From: Elusimicrobiota bacterium | Lineage (GTDB): Bacteria; CG03; SLGR01; JAFGSA01 | Direction of reading: 5' to 3' | Assembly: GCA_016934855.1 (NCBI GenBank) | Contig: JAFGSA010000049.1 | Coordinates: 1 to 35,855 of the forward strand | Length of the DNA: 35,855 nt | Shown here: positions 1 to 8,119 of the stretch, piece after piece | How positions within the stretch are numbered: the first letter of the stretch is position 1 | How the letters are laid out: each line of letters begins with the position of its first letter | Made by a program: the position numbers and the translations under genes | Notes under the pieces: model-generated | What the model was told of the DNA's origin: nothing | The model's database searches: none | What the model saw: the letters and a program-made list of their open reading frames with translations, nothing else

Positions 1-17
1 CAAACAATATCGAACAA

Positions 18-203
18 GTTTTAAGTTATAAGTTGTAAGCGATAAGACATATGAATAAAATTGATTTTTATTTTGATAATGGATTTGGCCGGAAATCTTA
101 AAACTTAAAACTTATAACTTACAGCTTACAGCTGATATGTTTGTTATTTGATGCTTGAATATTGATATTTTACAGTCTTACAGCTTATAACTTACGACTT
201 AGC
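18..203. repeat. AT-rich inverted and direct repeats
   Basis: The stretch before gltD is built from variants of one short unit (taagttataagtt and its complement). The 13-mer at 22-34 is exactly the reverse complement of 109-121, and a shorter match lies at 184-194, so a long hairpin or cruciform is possible. Blocks at 97-132 and 171-203 are direct copies of each other. I see no gene here. It looks like a degenerate intergenic repeat family; its function is unknown. Confidence 0.75.
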
Positions 204-264
204 TGGGTAAGAGGGACTTGCGAGATACTGTAAATGAGCGATTATCGGAGGAGCGAGTTTATTA

Positions 265-1689
265 ATGGGTAAAGCTACGGGATTTTTAGAATATGAGAGA
301 AAAGCTGCCGGATACCGCCCTGTAAAAGAGCGGATAAAGGACTATAAGGACGTATCCCTTTATCTGTCTGACGAAGAGGTGAGGAAACAGGCGGCGCGCT
401 GTATGAACTGCGGCATACCTTATTGCCATTCGACCGGGTGCCCTGTAGGGAACCTTATACCGGAATGGAACGACCTCGTGTATAAAGGCAGATGGGAAGA
501 AGCGCTGCAAAGGCTGCTGTCAACGAATCCGCTCCCGGAGATAACCGGGCGTGTATGCCCTGCAACGTGCGAGACATCCTGCACCCTGTCTATAAATTCA
601 GCGCCCGTTACTATCAGGCAGGTGGAACTCGCTATCATCGAATACGGATTCGAAAAAGGACTGCTGAAGCCTGTCGTCAGCAGTAGAAAGCCGGGCACGA
701 GCGTGGCGATAATAGGGTCGGGGCCGGCCGGACTGTCTGCCGCAATTATCCTTTCCGGATACGGGCACGATGTCACCGTATACGAAAAGTCACATGAAAT
801 AGGAGGTATCCTGAGATACGGGATACCCGATTTCAAGCTTGAGAAGTGGGTTTTGGACAGGAGAATAGATATAATGGGAAAATCCGGCATAAAGTTCGAA
901 ACCGACGTAAACATAGGAGAGGACATCTCGGCCAAATGGCTGAGAAAATCATATAATGCTCTACTGATAACTGCCGGTGCCGGTCAGCCCAGGGATCTTA
1001 ATATTCCCGGGAGAGAGCTTGAAGGCGTGTATTATGCCATGGATTACCTTTCGGCTTCCAACTGCGCGGTTTCCGGCGAGAGTCCTTTAGATAAGAATAT
1101 GAGCGCACGGAACCGGAATGTCCTGGTAATCGGAGGCGGCGATACCGGTTCAGACTGCGTAGGTACGGCAAACAGGCAGGGAGCGAAAAAAGTGTATCAA
1201 TTCGAGATTCTTCCCAGGCCTGCGGAATGGAACCAGCCTTGGAATTTCAGCTGGCCGGACTGGCCGGTCATGCTCCGCACGACTTCGTCTCACGAAGAAG
1301 GAGCGGAACGCAGATGGGCAATAACTACAAGAGAAATAAGAGGTTCTAAGGGCAGGGTTGAGGAAGTCCATTGCATGGAAGTGGAATGGGACGAGCCGGA
1401 AAAAGGCAAAAATCCGCAGTTCAGGGAGATGCCCGGAAGCAGTTTTGTGCTGGAAGCCGACATGGTGATCCTGGCTATGGGCTTTGTTCATGTGCAGCAT
1501 GGCACGCTCCTTGAAGACCTGGGAGTGGAATACGACAGCCGCGGGAATATAAAAACAGAGGACTATTCTACTTCTGTAAAAGGGGTTTACGCGGCCGGAG
1601 ATTCGGCAACCGGTGCGTCTCTCGTAGTTAACGCCATAAAACACGGCAAAGCCGCCGCGGAAAAGATAAATGCTTTTCTGAGCAGATAA
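265..1689 (+). CDS. gltD: Glutamate synthase small (beta) subunit
   Basis: This is the 474-residue small subunit of glutamate synthase. It takes electrons from NAD(P)H through FAD and iron-sulfur clusters and passes them to GltB, which makes glutamate from glutamine and 2-oxoglutarate. The N-terminal part carries the cluster-binding cysteines (C46, C49, C54, C59, then C98, C102, C106). A first Rossmann motif GSGPAG is at residues 151-156 (FAD), a second GGGDTG at 289-294 (NAD(P)H), and a C-terminal FAD motif AAGD lies near residue 444. The length is normal for the family. The start is set by a GGAGGAG ribosome site at 247-253. No gltB is in the window; it may lie upstream. The family also includes similar subunits of other flavoenzymes, but the nitrogen genes downstream support gltD. 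Confidence 0.93.
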   Translation: MGKATGFLEYERKAAGYRPVKERIKDYKDVSLYLSDEEVRKQAARCMNCGIPYCHSTGCPVGNLIPEWNDLVYKGRWEEALQRLLSTNPLPEITGRVCPATCETSCTLSINSAPVTIRQVELAIIEYGFEKGLLKPVVSSRKPGTSVAIIGSGPAGLSAAIILSGYGHDVTVYEKSHEIGGILRYGIPDFKLEKWVLDRRIDIMGKSGIKFETDVNIGEDISAKWLRKSYNALLITAGAGQPRDLNIPGRELEGVYYAMDYLSASNCAVSGESPLDKNMSARNRNVLVIGGGDTGSDCVGTANRQGAKKVYQFEILPRPAEWNQPWNFSWPDWPVMLRTTSSHEEGAERRWAITTREIRGSKGRVEEVHCMEVEWDEPEKGKNPQFREMPGSSFVLEADMVILAMGFVHVQHGTLLEDLGVEYDSRGNIKTEDYSTSVKGVYAAGDSATGASLVVNAIKHGKAAAEKINAFLSR

Positions 1690-1889
1690 GTATTGACTTT
1701 TGCCTGGCAATAAGATAATGTTTAGATACAGCTCGATGAAGAGCCTGCCTTAAGAAAAGACACAGAAGTCAAAAATCACAAAGAAGTTCATACTGGCGCG
1801 AAGTTGCTTGTATATGTAGATGCTGGTGCGGCGCAGTACGCCTGTATATGGCCTTTTATACGGTCATAGAACGGGAAAGGAGTGCTTTT

Positions 1890-2399
1890 ATGAAATTTGA
1901 CGAAATTTTAAAGATATTCAGGCCCGGACTTATCAGTATATCAAAAACACTGGGATATGGTGACGGTTCTGCTGATTTCGAAGATATACTTCAGGAGATG
2001 ATAATACACCTGTGGGACCTGTGGAAAAAAGGTAAAATCGACACGAATACCAGAAGTTACATATTGCAGAGCTGCTGGTTCCATGCGAAGAACTGCATCA
2101 GGAAAAGCAAAAAAAGCAGGACTCCGATCAGCCTGGAAGCTTCTTATGACGATACAGACGGCAAGAATAATATCATGGACTTCATGCTGGACGATGCCGA
2201 GCCTACTGAAGAGGAATTCGACGGCAGGATGACTATAAAGAACATACTGTCCAACGGACTTTCCAGAAGAGAAAAGGATATATTCAGATTCACGCTGGAA
2301 GGCTATACTTTAAGGGATATAGGAGAAATGCTGGGTGTATCCTTTGTTACTGTTTATAATACACTTGAAGAAGTTAAGCGTAAGGCAGTAAATTACTGA
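1890..2399 (+). CDS. ECF-type RNA polymerase sigma factor
   Basis: A 169-residue sigma-70 family protein with only regions 2 and 4, the layout of extracytoplasmic-function sigma factors. Region 2 is seen around DFEDILQEMIIHLWDLW with the following helix ending in basic residues. Region 4 is the helix-turn-helix LSRREKDIFRFTLEGYTLRD followed by IGEMLGVSFVTVYNTLEEV. An upstream in-frame ATG at 1848 exists, but the start at 1890 has a clear AAAGGAG site 8 bases before it. No anti-sigma factor is adjacent. The next gene, nadE, starts 2 bases after the stop, so the two are probably translated together. The intergenic stretch before it (1690-1889) holds only a weak promoter-like TTGACT at 1693. Which genes it controls cannot be told from here. 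Confidence 0.85.
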   Translation: MKFDEILKIFRPGLISISKTLGYGDGSADFEDILQEMIIHLWDLWKKGKIDTNTRSYILQSCWFHAKNCIRKSKKSRTPISLEASYDDTDGKNNIMDFMLDDAEPTEEEFDGRMTIKNILSNGLSRREKDIFRFTLEGYTLRDIGEMLGVSFVTVYNTLEEVKRKAVNY

Positions 2400-2401
2400 A
2401 G

Positions 2402-4057
2402 ATGAACATTAATAAAGGTATTTTAAGAATAGCGTGCGCCCAGGTGAACCTGACAGTGGGCGATATAAAAGGGAATTTGCTGAAGATATCAGAGTATATA
2501 GAGAGAGCGAAGAGCTTAAAAGTAGATATGCTCTCTTTCCCTGAACTTACCATAACCGGGTACCCGCCGGAAGACCTTATATATAAATCGGGCTTCATAG
2601 GGATGAACATGAACTGCCTTAAAGCCGTTGCGGAAAAGACCGATGGTATAAAAGCAATAGTGGGATTCATCGATAATATCGACGGCAGACTCTATAACGC
2701 GGCCGCGGTGCTTGATGACGGGCATATAACCGCCGTATATCATAAAAGAAAGCTGCCCAACTACGGGGTATTCGACGAGAACAGGTATTTCGTTCCCGGA
2801 GAAGAACCGGTAACCACGTTGATAAAAGAGACCCGGGCCAGCATAATGATATGCGAGGATATATGGAAAACCGATTTCCTTACCGACCATCATATATCAA
2901 GCGTCGGGATAATAGTATCCCTCAATGCGTCGCCTTACCATATGGGAAAGATGAAGGAGAGAGAGAGTCAGGTCTGCGGTCTGGCGAGGGAATACGGGGT
3001 ATACATATCGTACTGCAACCTCATCGGAGGACAGGACGAACTCATTTTCGACGGGCAGAGTTTTATCGTAAACAACAGGGGCGATCTGATAGCCAGGGCG
3101 GGAGCCTTCAGGGAAGAACTACTCGTGGCCGAGATAGAGCCTTCACTTGTTCCTGCAGAAGAGAGCAGGCGTCCTGTCAAATACAGCCGCAGGCTCGATG
3201 ATATCCCGGAAGCTTATGCCGCGCTGGTCTGCGGAGTAAAAGACTACATGGCTAAGAACGAGTTCAAAGAGGCGATCATAGGGCTGAGCGGGGGTATAGA
3301 CTCATCACTTGTAACGGTCATCGCCGCAGATGCCCTGGGCAGCAGCAATGTAAAATGCATATATATGCCGTCGATGTACAGTTCCGAAGAGTCATTTAGG
3401 GACGCCTCTGCACTGACTGCAAAACTGGGAGTGAAACTGATAGAGATGCCGATAAACTCGATATATGAGAAATTTATTGATGCCCTCAGCCCTTTCTTCA
3501 AGGGGATGTCTTTTGACATAACCGAAGAGAATATACAGGCGAGGATAAGAGGCTCTCTCCTTATGGCCCTCTCCAATAAGTTCGGTTATCTTGTGCTGAC
3601 CACAGGCAATAAGTCCGAGATGAGTACGGGATACGCCACTTTATACGGGGATATGGCCGGCGGTTTTGCCGTAATAAAAGACGTGCCTAAGACATTGGTA
3701 TATAAACTGTCAAAATACAGAAATACTCTCGATCCTGTTATCCCGGAGAACATATTCTTGAAGGAACCTACTGCAGAGTTAAGGCCCGGCCAGAAGGACT
3801 CAGATACGCTGCCCGGCTACGATCTGCTGGATACTATACTCAAGGCCTATATCGAAGAGAACAGGGGAACTGTGGATATAGCCGGGAAAGGCATTGATAG
3901 AGAGATAATAAGCAGAGTAGCGGCGCTGGTAGACAAGAACGAGTATAAGAGAAGGCAGTCACCGCCGGGCATAAAGATAACGCCTCTTTCCTTCGGGAAA
4001 GAAAGGCGGATGCCTATAACGAACAGATATAAAGACGATAACGGGTGCGGCGGTTAA
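2402..4057 (+). CDS. nadE: Glutamine-dependent NAD+ synthetase
   Basis: A 551-residue two-domain enzyme that amidates nicotinic acid adenine dinucleotide to NAD+ using ATP and glutamine-derived ammonia. The N-terminal nitrilase-fold glutaminase has the Glu-Lys-Cys triad: E48 in FPEL, K115 before LPNYGVFDE, and C151 in ICEDIW. The C-terminal synthetase domain has the pyrophosphatase-type P-loop SGGIDSS at residues 296-302 and the family motif EPTAELRPGQKDSDTLPGYD. The length agrees with bacterial glutamine-dependent NadE. It follows the sigma factor gene by 2 bases. Because it consumes glutamine, its place between gltD and the ammonium block fits a nitrogen theme, though this may be coincidence. 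Confidence 0.95.
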   Translation: MNINKGILRIACAQVNLTVGDIKGNLLKISEYIERAKSLKVDMLSFPELTITGYPPEDLIYKSGFIGMNMNCLKAVAEKTDGIKAIVGFIDNIDGRLYNAAAVLDDGHITAVYHKRKLPNYGVFDENRYFVPGEEPVTTLIKETRASIMICEDIWKTDFLTDHHISSVGIIVSLNASPYHMGKMKERESQVCGLAREYGVYISYCNLIGGQDELIFDGQSFIVNNRGDLIARAGAFREELLVAEIEPSLVPAEESRRPVKYSRRLDDIPEAYAALVCGVKDYMAKNEFKEAIIGLSGGIDSSLVTVIAADALGSSNVKCIYMPSMYSSEESFRDASALTAKLGVKLIEMPINSIYEKFIDALSPFFKGMSFDITEENIQARIRGSLLMALSNKFGYLVLTTGNKSEMSTGYATLYGDMAGGFAVIKDVPKTLVYKLSKYRNTLDPVIPENIFLKEPTAELRPGQKDSDTLPGYDLLDTILKAYIEENRGTVDIAGKGIDREIISRVAALVDKNEYKRRQSPPGIKITPLSFGKERRMPITNRYKDDNGCGG

Positions 4058-4084
4058 CAAAACAGCAGCATTTTTACTTGTATT

Positions 4085-4128
4085 AATATAGAAAAGGAAA
4101 TTCCCGAAGACGGGATAAATATAGAAAA
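4085..4128. repeat. 11-bp direct repeat flanking a small hairpin
   Basis: The 11-mer aatatagaaaa occurs at 4085-4095 and again at 4118-4128, 33 bases apart start to start, which is about three helical turns. A small hairpin (tcccg, loop aaga, cggga; 4102-4115) sits between the copies. The element lies in the leader of the nitrogen block, just ahead of the terminator at 4138-4181. It could be a paired protein-binding site or part of a folded leader RNA. Confidence 0.6.
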
Positions 4129-4137
4129 AGAACACAG

Positions 4138-4181
4138 GCGTTCTATTTACAGAGAAGTTATGTAAGTAGGACGCTTTTTTT
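4138..4181 (+). terminator. Intrinsic terminator or attenuator before the porin/amt operon
   Basis: A 13-bp stem with two G-U pairs (4138-4150 with 4162-4174), an 11-base loop and a run of seven T. It lies 80 bases after nadE but only 21 bases before the porin start codon. I see no convincing promoter in those 21 bases, so transcripts reaching the porin gene would have to pass through it. It may therefore work as an attenuator of the nitrogen block rather than only as the end of the nadE transcript. Confidence 0.7.
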
Positions 4182-4202
4182 ATTTGGAAAAAGAAGGAAA
4201 AG

Positions 4203-4916
4203 ATGAAAAAAATGATAGCAACTCTGTTCTCGGTACTGGTTATCGCGGTATGTGAAGGCATAGCGGGGGATTTCTCACTTACAGGCGATTATGCCATCTA
4301 TTCATCATATGTATGGAGGGGATTCGAGCTGGACGGCGATCCTGTTATACAGACAGGGCTGGGTGCCGGATATAAGGTCTTTTCCATATATATATGGAAC
4401 AGTCAGGATACGTCATGCGATGATGATCTTGATTCCGCAGAAGTAGACCTGACACTGGACGTAACGAAAGCATACGGGCCGCTGTCAGTATCGGCAGGCA
4501 ATACTTTCTATACCTTCCCGGCAGGCGACGCCAGGAGCAGGGAAGCATATATAAGCTTTTCATATGATACGGTTTTGTCGCCGGCCATAAGCGCGTATCT
4601 TGATTACGGCGACGAAGAAGGCGGCGGGGGCGACGGAGGCTACCTTACAGTTGCAGTTGCCCACTCTATTGTCCTCGCCGACCATTTTCCCGTACTCGAA
4701 CTGGACGGAAGCATAGGAATCAATAACGGACTTTTTATAGAAGGAAACGGAGGCGATGTAAGGATCGGAGCATCGGTGCCGTTCGAACTGGGTCCGGGCA
4801 TAATGATCGATCCCAGCATAAACTGTGTTTTACCATCAGGGGATATGGCGGAAGAAGATGACGGGGGCCAGGATCCGTCTTTTTATGCCGGATTCAGCCT
4901 GGGATACGGGATATAG
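4203..4916 (+). CDS. TorF/Gcw_chp-type outer-membrane protein, putative porin
   Basis: A 237-residue exported protein with a signal peptide (about residues 1-21, cleaved near AGD). The mature part has alternating beta-strand patterns and the family signature YSSYVWRGFELDGDPVIQTG, then a strand-rich SAEVDLTLDV segment, and ends in a tyrosine-containing strand as outer-membrane barrels often do. This matches the Gcw_chp/TorF putative porin family, which in many proteobacteria sits beside amtB and PII genes, as here. The start has a GAAGG site. A role in letting ammonium or another small nitrogen compound cross the outer membrane is inferred from context, not shown. An acidic glycine-rich stretch near residue 138 (DEEGGGGDGG) is probably a surface loop. 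Confidence 0.75.
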   Translation: MKKMIATLFSVLVIAVCEGIAGDFSLTGDYAIYSSYVWRGFELDGDPVIQTGLGAGYKVFSIYIWNSQDTSCDDDLDSAEVDLTLDVTKAYGPLSVSAGNTFYTFPAGDARSREAYISFSYDTVLSPAISAYLDYGDEEGGGGDGGYLTVAVAHSIVLADHFPVLELDGSIGINNGLFIEGNGGDVRIGASVPFELGPGIMIDPSINCVLPSGDMAEEDDGGQDPSFYAGFSLGYGI

Positions 4917-4960
4917 GAAGAGGAATATATGAGGTAAAACGGATATAAGAGGTTAAAGCC

Positions 4961-6334
4961 ATGGATAAAAAAATAATAAAGCTATTATGCCTGTTCAATG
5001 TTCTGCTGTTCGGCGCGGCGCTGGTCGTTTACGCCGAAGCTACGCCCGATGGAAACGCCGCTGCCATTTCCGAAGCGAAGGTCGTTATGGACACGCTATG
5101 GGTGCTCATCGCAGGTGTACTTGTGTTTTTCATGCAGGCCGGATTCGCCATGGTGGAAACGGGATTTACCAGGGCCAAGAACGCCTGTAATATACTCATG
5201 AAAAACCTGATGGATTTCAGCATAGGTACAGTCATCTACTGGGCTGTGGGATTCGGAATAATGTTCGGAGCGGGAAACCTTTTATTCGGGACGAGCGGTT
5301 TTTTCCTGCATGACACCGGCTCCACCTTTGCCTCGCTTGACTGGACCGCCGTGCCTCTCATAGCGAAGTATTTCTTCCAGCTGGTATTCGCGGCTACCGC
5401 GGCGACCATAGTCTCAGGAGCGATGGCTGAGAGAACAAAATTCAAGAGCTATCTAATATACAGTATTGCGATAACGGCAGTGATATACCCGGTGGTCGGT
5501 CACTGGATATGGGGGGGCGGAATACTTGCCGAAAAAGGCATGTGGGATTTCGCTGGTTCCACTGTTGTCCATTCGGTGGGAGGCTGGCTGGCTCTAACGG
5601 GTGCAATAATACTGGGGCCGCGTCTCGGGAAATACAATACTGACGGTTCATCGAACGCCATACCCGGACATAACATCCCGCTGGCTTCTCTAGGAGTATT
5701 CATATTGTGGATGGGATGGTTCGGCTTCAATCCCGGCAGTACCATGGCCGCGGTAAAGGACATAGCGCATATAGCCGTTACGACTAATGCTTCTGCGGCT
5801 GCAGGGGCCATAACGGCAATGCTGACTGCCTGGAAGCTTTTCCGGAAGCCCGATATAAGCATGACTCTTAACGGCGCTCTTGCCGGGCTTGTCGGAATAA
5901 CTGCAGGGTGCGCATTCGTCTCAGTGCCGGGATCCCTTATAATAGGCGGAGCCGCGGGGATACTTGTGGTCCTTTCCGTTGTGTTTATAGATAAAGTTCT
6001 GCGGATAGACGATCCCGTAGGCGCGATATCGGTGCACGCAGTATGCGGCGCATGGGGGACAATAGCAGTAGGGCTTTTTGCCCAGGATAAGTTTGCACCG
6101 GGAACTACCGGCAACGGGCTGCTGTTCGGCGGCGGTTACGGACTGCTGGGATCGCAGCTTTTGGGCGTCGTCTCTGTCTTTGCATGGTGCGTGGTTGCGG
6201 GTTTACTCGTGTTTTACGTCATAAAGAAATTAATCGGGCTGAGGGTTACCCGGGAAGAAGAACTGCGGGGGCTTGATATAGATGAACATGGCATGGAGTC
6301 TTACGCTGATTTCCAGGTGTTCACTACCAGGTGA
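4961..6334 (+). CDS. amt: Ammonium transporter Amt (first copy)
   Basis: A 457-residue Amt/Mep channel with an N-terminal signal-like segment (ending near VYAEA) and then eleven expected membrane segments. The pore histidines are visible: H204 in FAGSTVVHSVGG and H359 in DPVGAISVHAVCG, with the ammonium-site aspartate D197 in WDFAGST. The C-terminal tail GLRVTREEELRGLD with a following EHG is the cytoplasmic segment that couples Amt to PII. It conducts ammonium inward and is gated by PII in known systems. It lies after the porin gene and 32 bases before a second amt, in one apparent operon. Confidence 0.95.
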   Translation: MDKKIIKLLCLFNVLLFGAALVVYAEATPDGNAAAISEAKVVMDTLWVLIAGVLVFFMQAGFAMVETGFTRAKNACNILMKNLMDFSIGTVIYWAVGFGIMFGAGNLLFGTSGFFLHDTGSTFASLDWTAVPLIAKYFFQLVFAATAATIVSGAMAERTKFKSYLIYSIAITAVIYPVVGHWIWGGGILAEKGMWDFAGSTVVHSVGGWLALTGAIILGPRLGKYNTDGSSNAIPGHNIPLASLGVFILWMGWFGFNPGSTMAAVKDIAHIAVTTNASAAAGAITAMLTAWKLFRKPDISMTLNGALAGLVGITAGCAFVSVPGSLIIGGAAGILVVLSVVFIDKVLRIDDPVGAISVHAVCGAWGTIAVGLFAQDKFAPGTTGNGLLFGGGYGLLGSQLLGVVSVFAWCVVAGLLVFYVIKKLIGLRVTREEELRGLDIDEHGMESYADFQVFTTR

Positions 6335-6366
6335 TGCTGTATATGAATTATAGAGGAGAAGAATAG

Positions 6367-7704
6367 ATGATTAAAAAGTATTTTCTAAAGGTTGCGACAT
6401 CAATGAGTGTTATAGCGATGATAATCGCCATAATGCCGGTTTTTGCAGGCACGAAGTGGCAGAACCAGACATCGGGGATAGACACCCTGTGGGTTATGAT
6501 AGCCGCATTCATGGTGTTCATAATGCAGGCGGGTTTCGGAATGCTGGAAGCCGGGTTGATAAGGACCAAGAACACCTGCAACATCCTTATGAACAATTTC
6601 CTGGATTTCTGCATGGCTTCGATGGGCTTCTTTATGTTCGGGTACGCGGTTATGTTCGGTGCGGGCAACGGCTTCATGGGGTTTACCGGCTGGTTCCTGT
6701 CGGGGGCAGAAACGCATAACAATCTTCCGTTATACGCAAATTGGCTGTTCCACGCGGTTTTCTGCGGCGCGGCTGCGACTATAGTAGCGGGCGGCATAGC
6801 GGAAAGGATGAAATTCACGGCATACCTTATATATTCGTTTCTTATCTCCGCCACGGTCTATCCTCTGGTCGGGCACTGGATATGGGGCGGCGGATGGCTC
6901 TCGGGTCTGGGTTTTGCAGATTTTGCGGGCTCTACCGTCGTACATACAGTAGGCGGCAGTGCTGCGCTTGTAGGCACTATGATACTAGGACCCCGCATAG
7001 GGAAGTTTAACAAGGATGGCTCTGCTAACGCGATAGAAGGGCATTCCATGACACTGGCATCGCTCGGGACGCTGATACTGTGGTTTGCCTGGTTCGGGTT
7101 CAACCCCGGATCTACATTGAGCGTGGGGGATGGATCGCAGATAGCGCATGTCGCGGTGACGACCAACCTTGCCGCAGTAGCGGGAGGGTTAACCGGTATG
7201 TTCTTCGCATGGAAGAAGTTCGGAAAGCCGGATCTCACCATGACTATGAACGGAACGCTTGCCGGCCTTGTTGCAATAACTGCACCATGCGCCTATGTGA
7301 TGCCCATAGAGGCTGTTCTGATCGGCGCTGCGGGAGGAGTGATCGTAGTAATGGGTACCGTATTTCTTGACAAAATACATATTGACGATCCGGTCGGTGC
7401 CGTACCTGTACATATGATGAACGGCATATGGGGAACTCTCGCTCTGGGCATATTCGGGCATAAGTCACTCGGCCTGGCCAGAGAAGGGCTTCTGCACGGC
7501 GGCGGTTTAACGCAGTTTGCGGTACAGCTGCTGGGCGTAGGTACAGTAGCCGCTTTTGTGCTCTTTGTTATGTTCGTAATTTTTAAATTACTTGATATTA
7601 CGATAGGCCTGCGGGTCAGCCGTGAAGAAGAGCTGAAAGGGCTTGACCTTACGCAGCACGGGATGGAAACATATTCGGGTTTCCAGATATTTACGACACA
7701 CTAA
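6367..7704 (+). CDS. amt: Ammonium transporter Amt (second copy)
   Basis: A second 445-residue Amt, clearly related to the first but not a recent copy. The twin histidines are H193 (FAGSTVVHTVGG) and H349 (DPVGAVPVHMMNG), and the site aspartate is D185. The C-terminal PII-coupling tail GLRVSREEELKGLD is kept. A signal-like start (ending near FAG) precedes the first membrane helix. A GAGGAGAAG ribosome site precedes the ATG. Two Amt genes in tandem suggest different affinity or different PII coupling. The PII gene follows 12 bases after the stop. Confidence 0.95.
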   Translation: MIKKYFLKVATSMSVIAMIIAIMPVFAGTKWQNQTSGIDTLWVMIAAFMVFIMQAGFGMLEAGLIRTKNTCNILMNNFLDFCMASMGFFMFGYAVMFGAGNGFMGFTGWFLSGAETHNNLPLYANWLFHAVFCGAAATIVAGGIAERMKFTAYLIYSFLISATVYPLVGHWIWGGGWLSGLGFADFAGSTVVHTVGGSAALVGTMILGPRIGKFNKDGSANAIEGHSMTLASLGTLILWFAWFGFNPGSTLSVGDGSQIAHVAVTTNLAAVAGGLTGMFFAWKKFGKPDLTMTMNGTLAGLVAITAPCAYVMPIEAVLIGAAGGVIVVMGTVFLDKIHIDDPVGAVPVHMMNGIWGTLALGIFGHKSLGLAREGLLHGGGLTQFAVQLLGVGTVAAFVLFVMFVIFKLLDITIGLRVSREEELKGLDLTQHGMETYSGFQIFTTH

Positions 7705-7716
7705 AGGAGGTGGAAT

Positions 7717-8058
7717 ATGAAACTGATAGTAGCGATGATACAGCCTCATAAACTCCCTGATGTCAAAAAGGAATTATATGATGCCGAGGTTTTCAAGATG
7801 ACGGTCACTAATGCCCTGGGCTGCGGGCAGCAGAAAGGATACAGCGAGACTTATCGCGGAGTTGCCCAGGAGGTGAACCTTCTGAAGAAGGTCCGGCTCG
7901 AGATCGCGGTTAACGAAGACTTCGTGCAGCCGACGATAAACGCGATAATAAAAGGCGCGAAGACCGGCAATATAGGTGACGGGAAGATATTCGTTCTTGA
8001 TCTTCCCGAATGCATCAGGATAAGGACAGGAGAGAAGGGGGGGGAAGCCATAGGCTAG
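7717..8058 (+). CDS. glnK: Nitrogen regulatory protein PII (GlnB/GlnK family)
   Basis: A 113-residue PII protein. These trimers bind ATP/ADP and 2-oxoglutarate and control Amt channels and nitrogen enzymes. Seen: Q39 and K40 in the GQQKGY base of the T-loop, K58, the B-loop TGNIGDGK, and the C-loop IRIRTGE. The T-loop reads [15 protein letters not shown]. By counting against E. coli GlnB, position 51, the uridylylated tyrosine, is Gln here, so the usual modification is not possible; Y46 is kept. A strong AAAGGAGG site overlaps the preceding amt stop. The position right after two amt genes supports the GlnK role. Confidence 0.93.
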   Translation: MKLIVAMIQPHKLPDVKKELYDAEVFKMTVTNALGCGQQKGYSETYRGVAQEVNLLKKVRLEIAVNEDFVQPTINAIIKGAKTGNIGDGKIFVLDLPECIRIRTGEKGGEAIG

Positions 8059-8062
8059 AAAA

Positions 8063-8090
8063 TTGATTTTACGGAATGTTTATATATAAT
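8063..8090 (+). promoter_or_regulatory. Sigma-70-type promoter for glutamine synthetase
   Basis: TTGATT at 8063-8068 and TATAAT at 8085-8090 with a 16-base spacer, lying in the 61-base gap between the PII gene and glnA. It would give glnA its own transcript beside read-through from the amt genes. Confidence 0.6.
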
Positions 8091-8119
8091 TTTAGATATG
8101 AATCCAGGAGGAAAAACAA

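Noticed and set aside
4058..4202. Glutamine riboswitch (glnA RNA) before the nitrogen block
   Set aside because: Some short pieces look similar (a cgttc, a gaagt), but the conserved core and its order and the ccgaaggaacgc element are missing.
4058..4202. ANTAR-type two-hairpin leader
   Set aside because: The upstream hairpin has a 4-base loop and the terminator an 11-base loop; ANTAR targets need two six-base loops with A1 and G4.
4000..4202. Sigma-54 promoter for the nitrogen block
   Set aside because: No TGGCAC-N5-TTGCT-like pair with the GG and GC at the right spacing was found.
5500..6114. 204-codon open frame opposite the first amt gene
   Set aside because: It lies wholly inside a well-supported transporter gene and shows no family motif; a shadow of its codon use.
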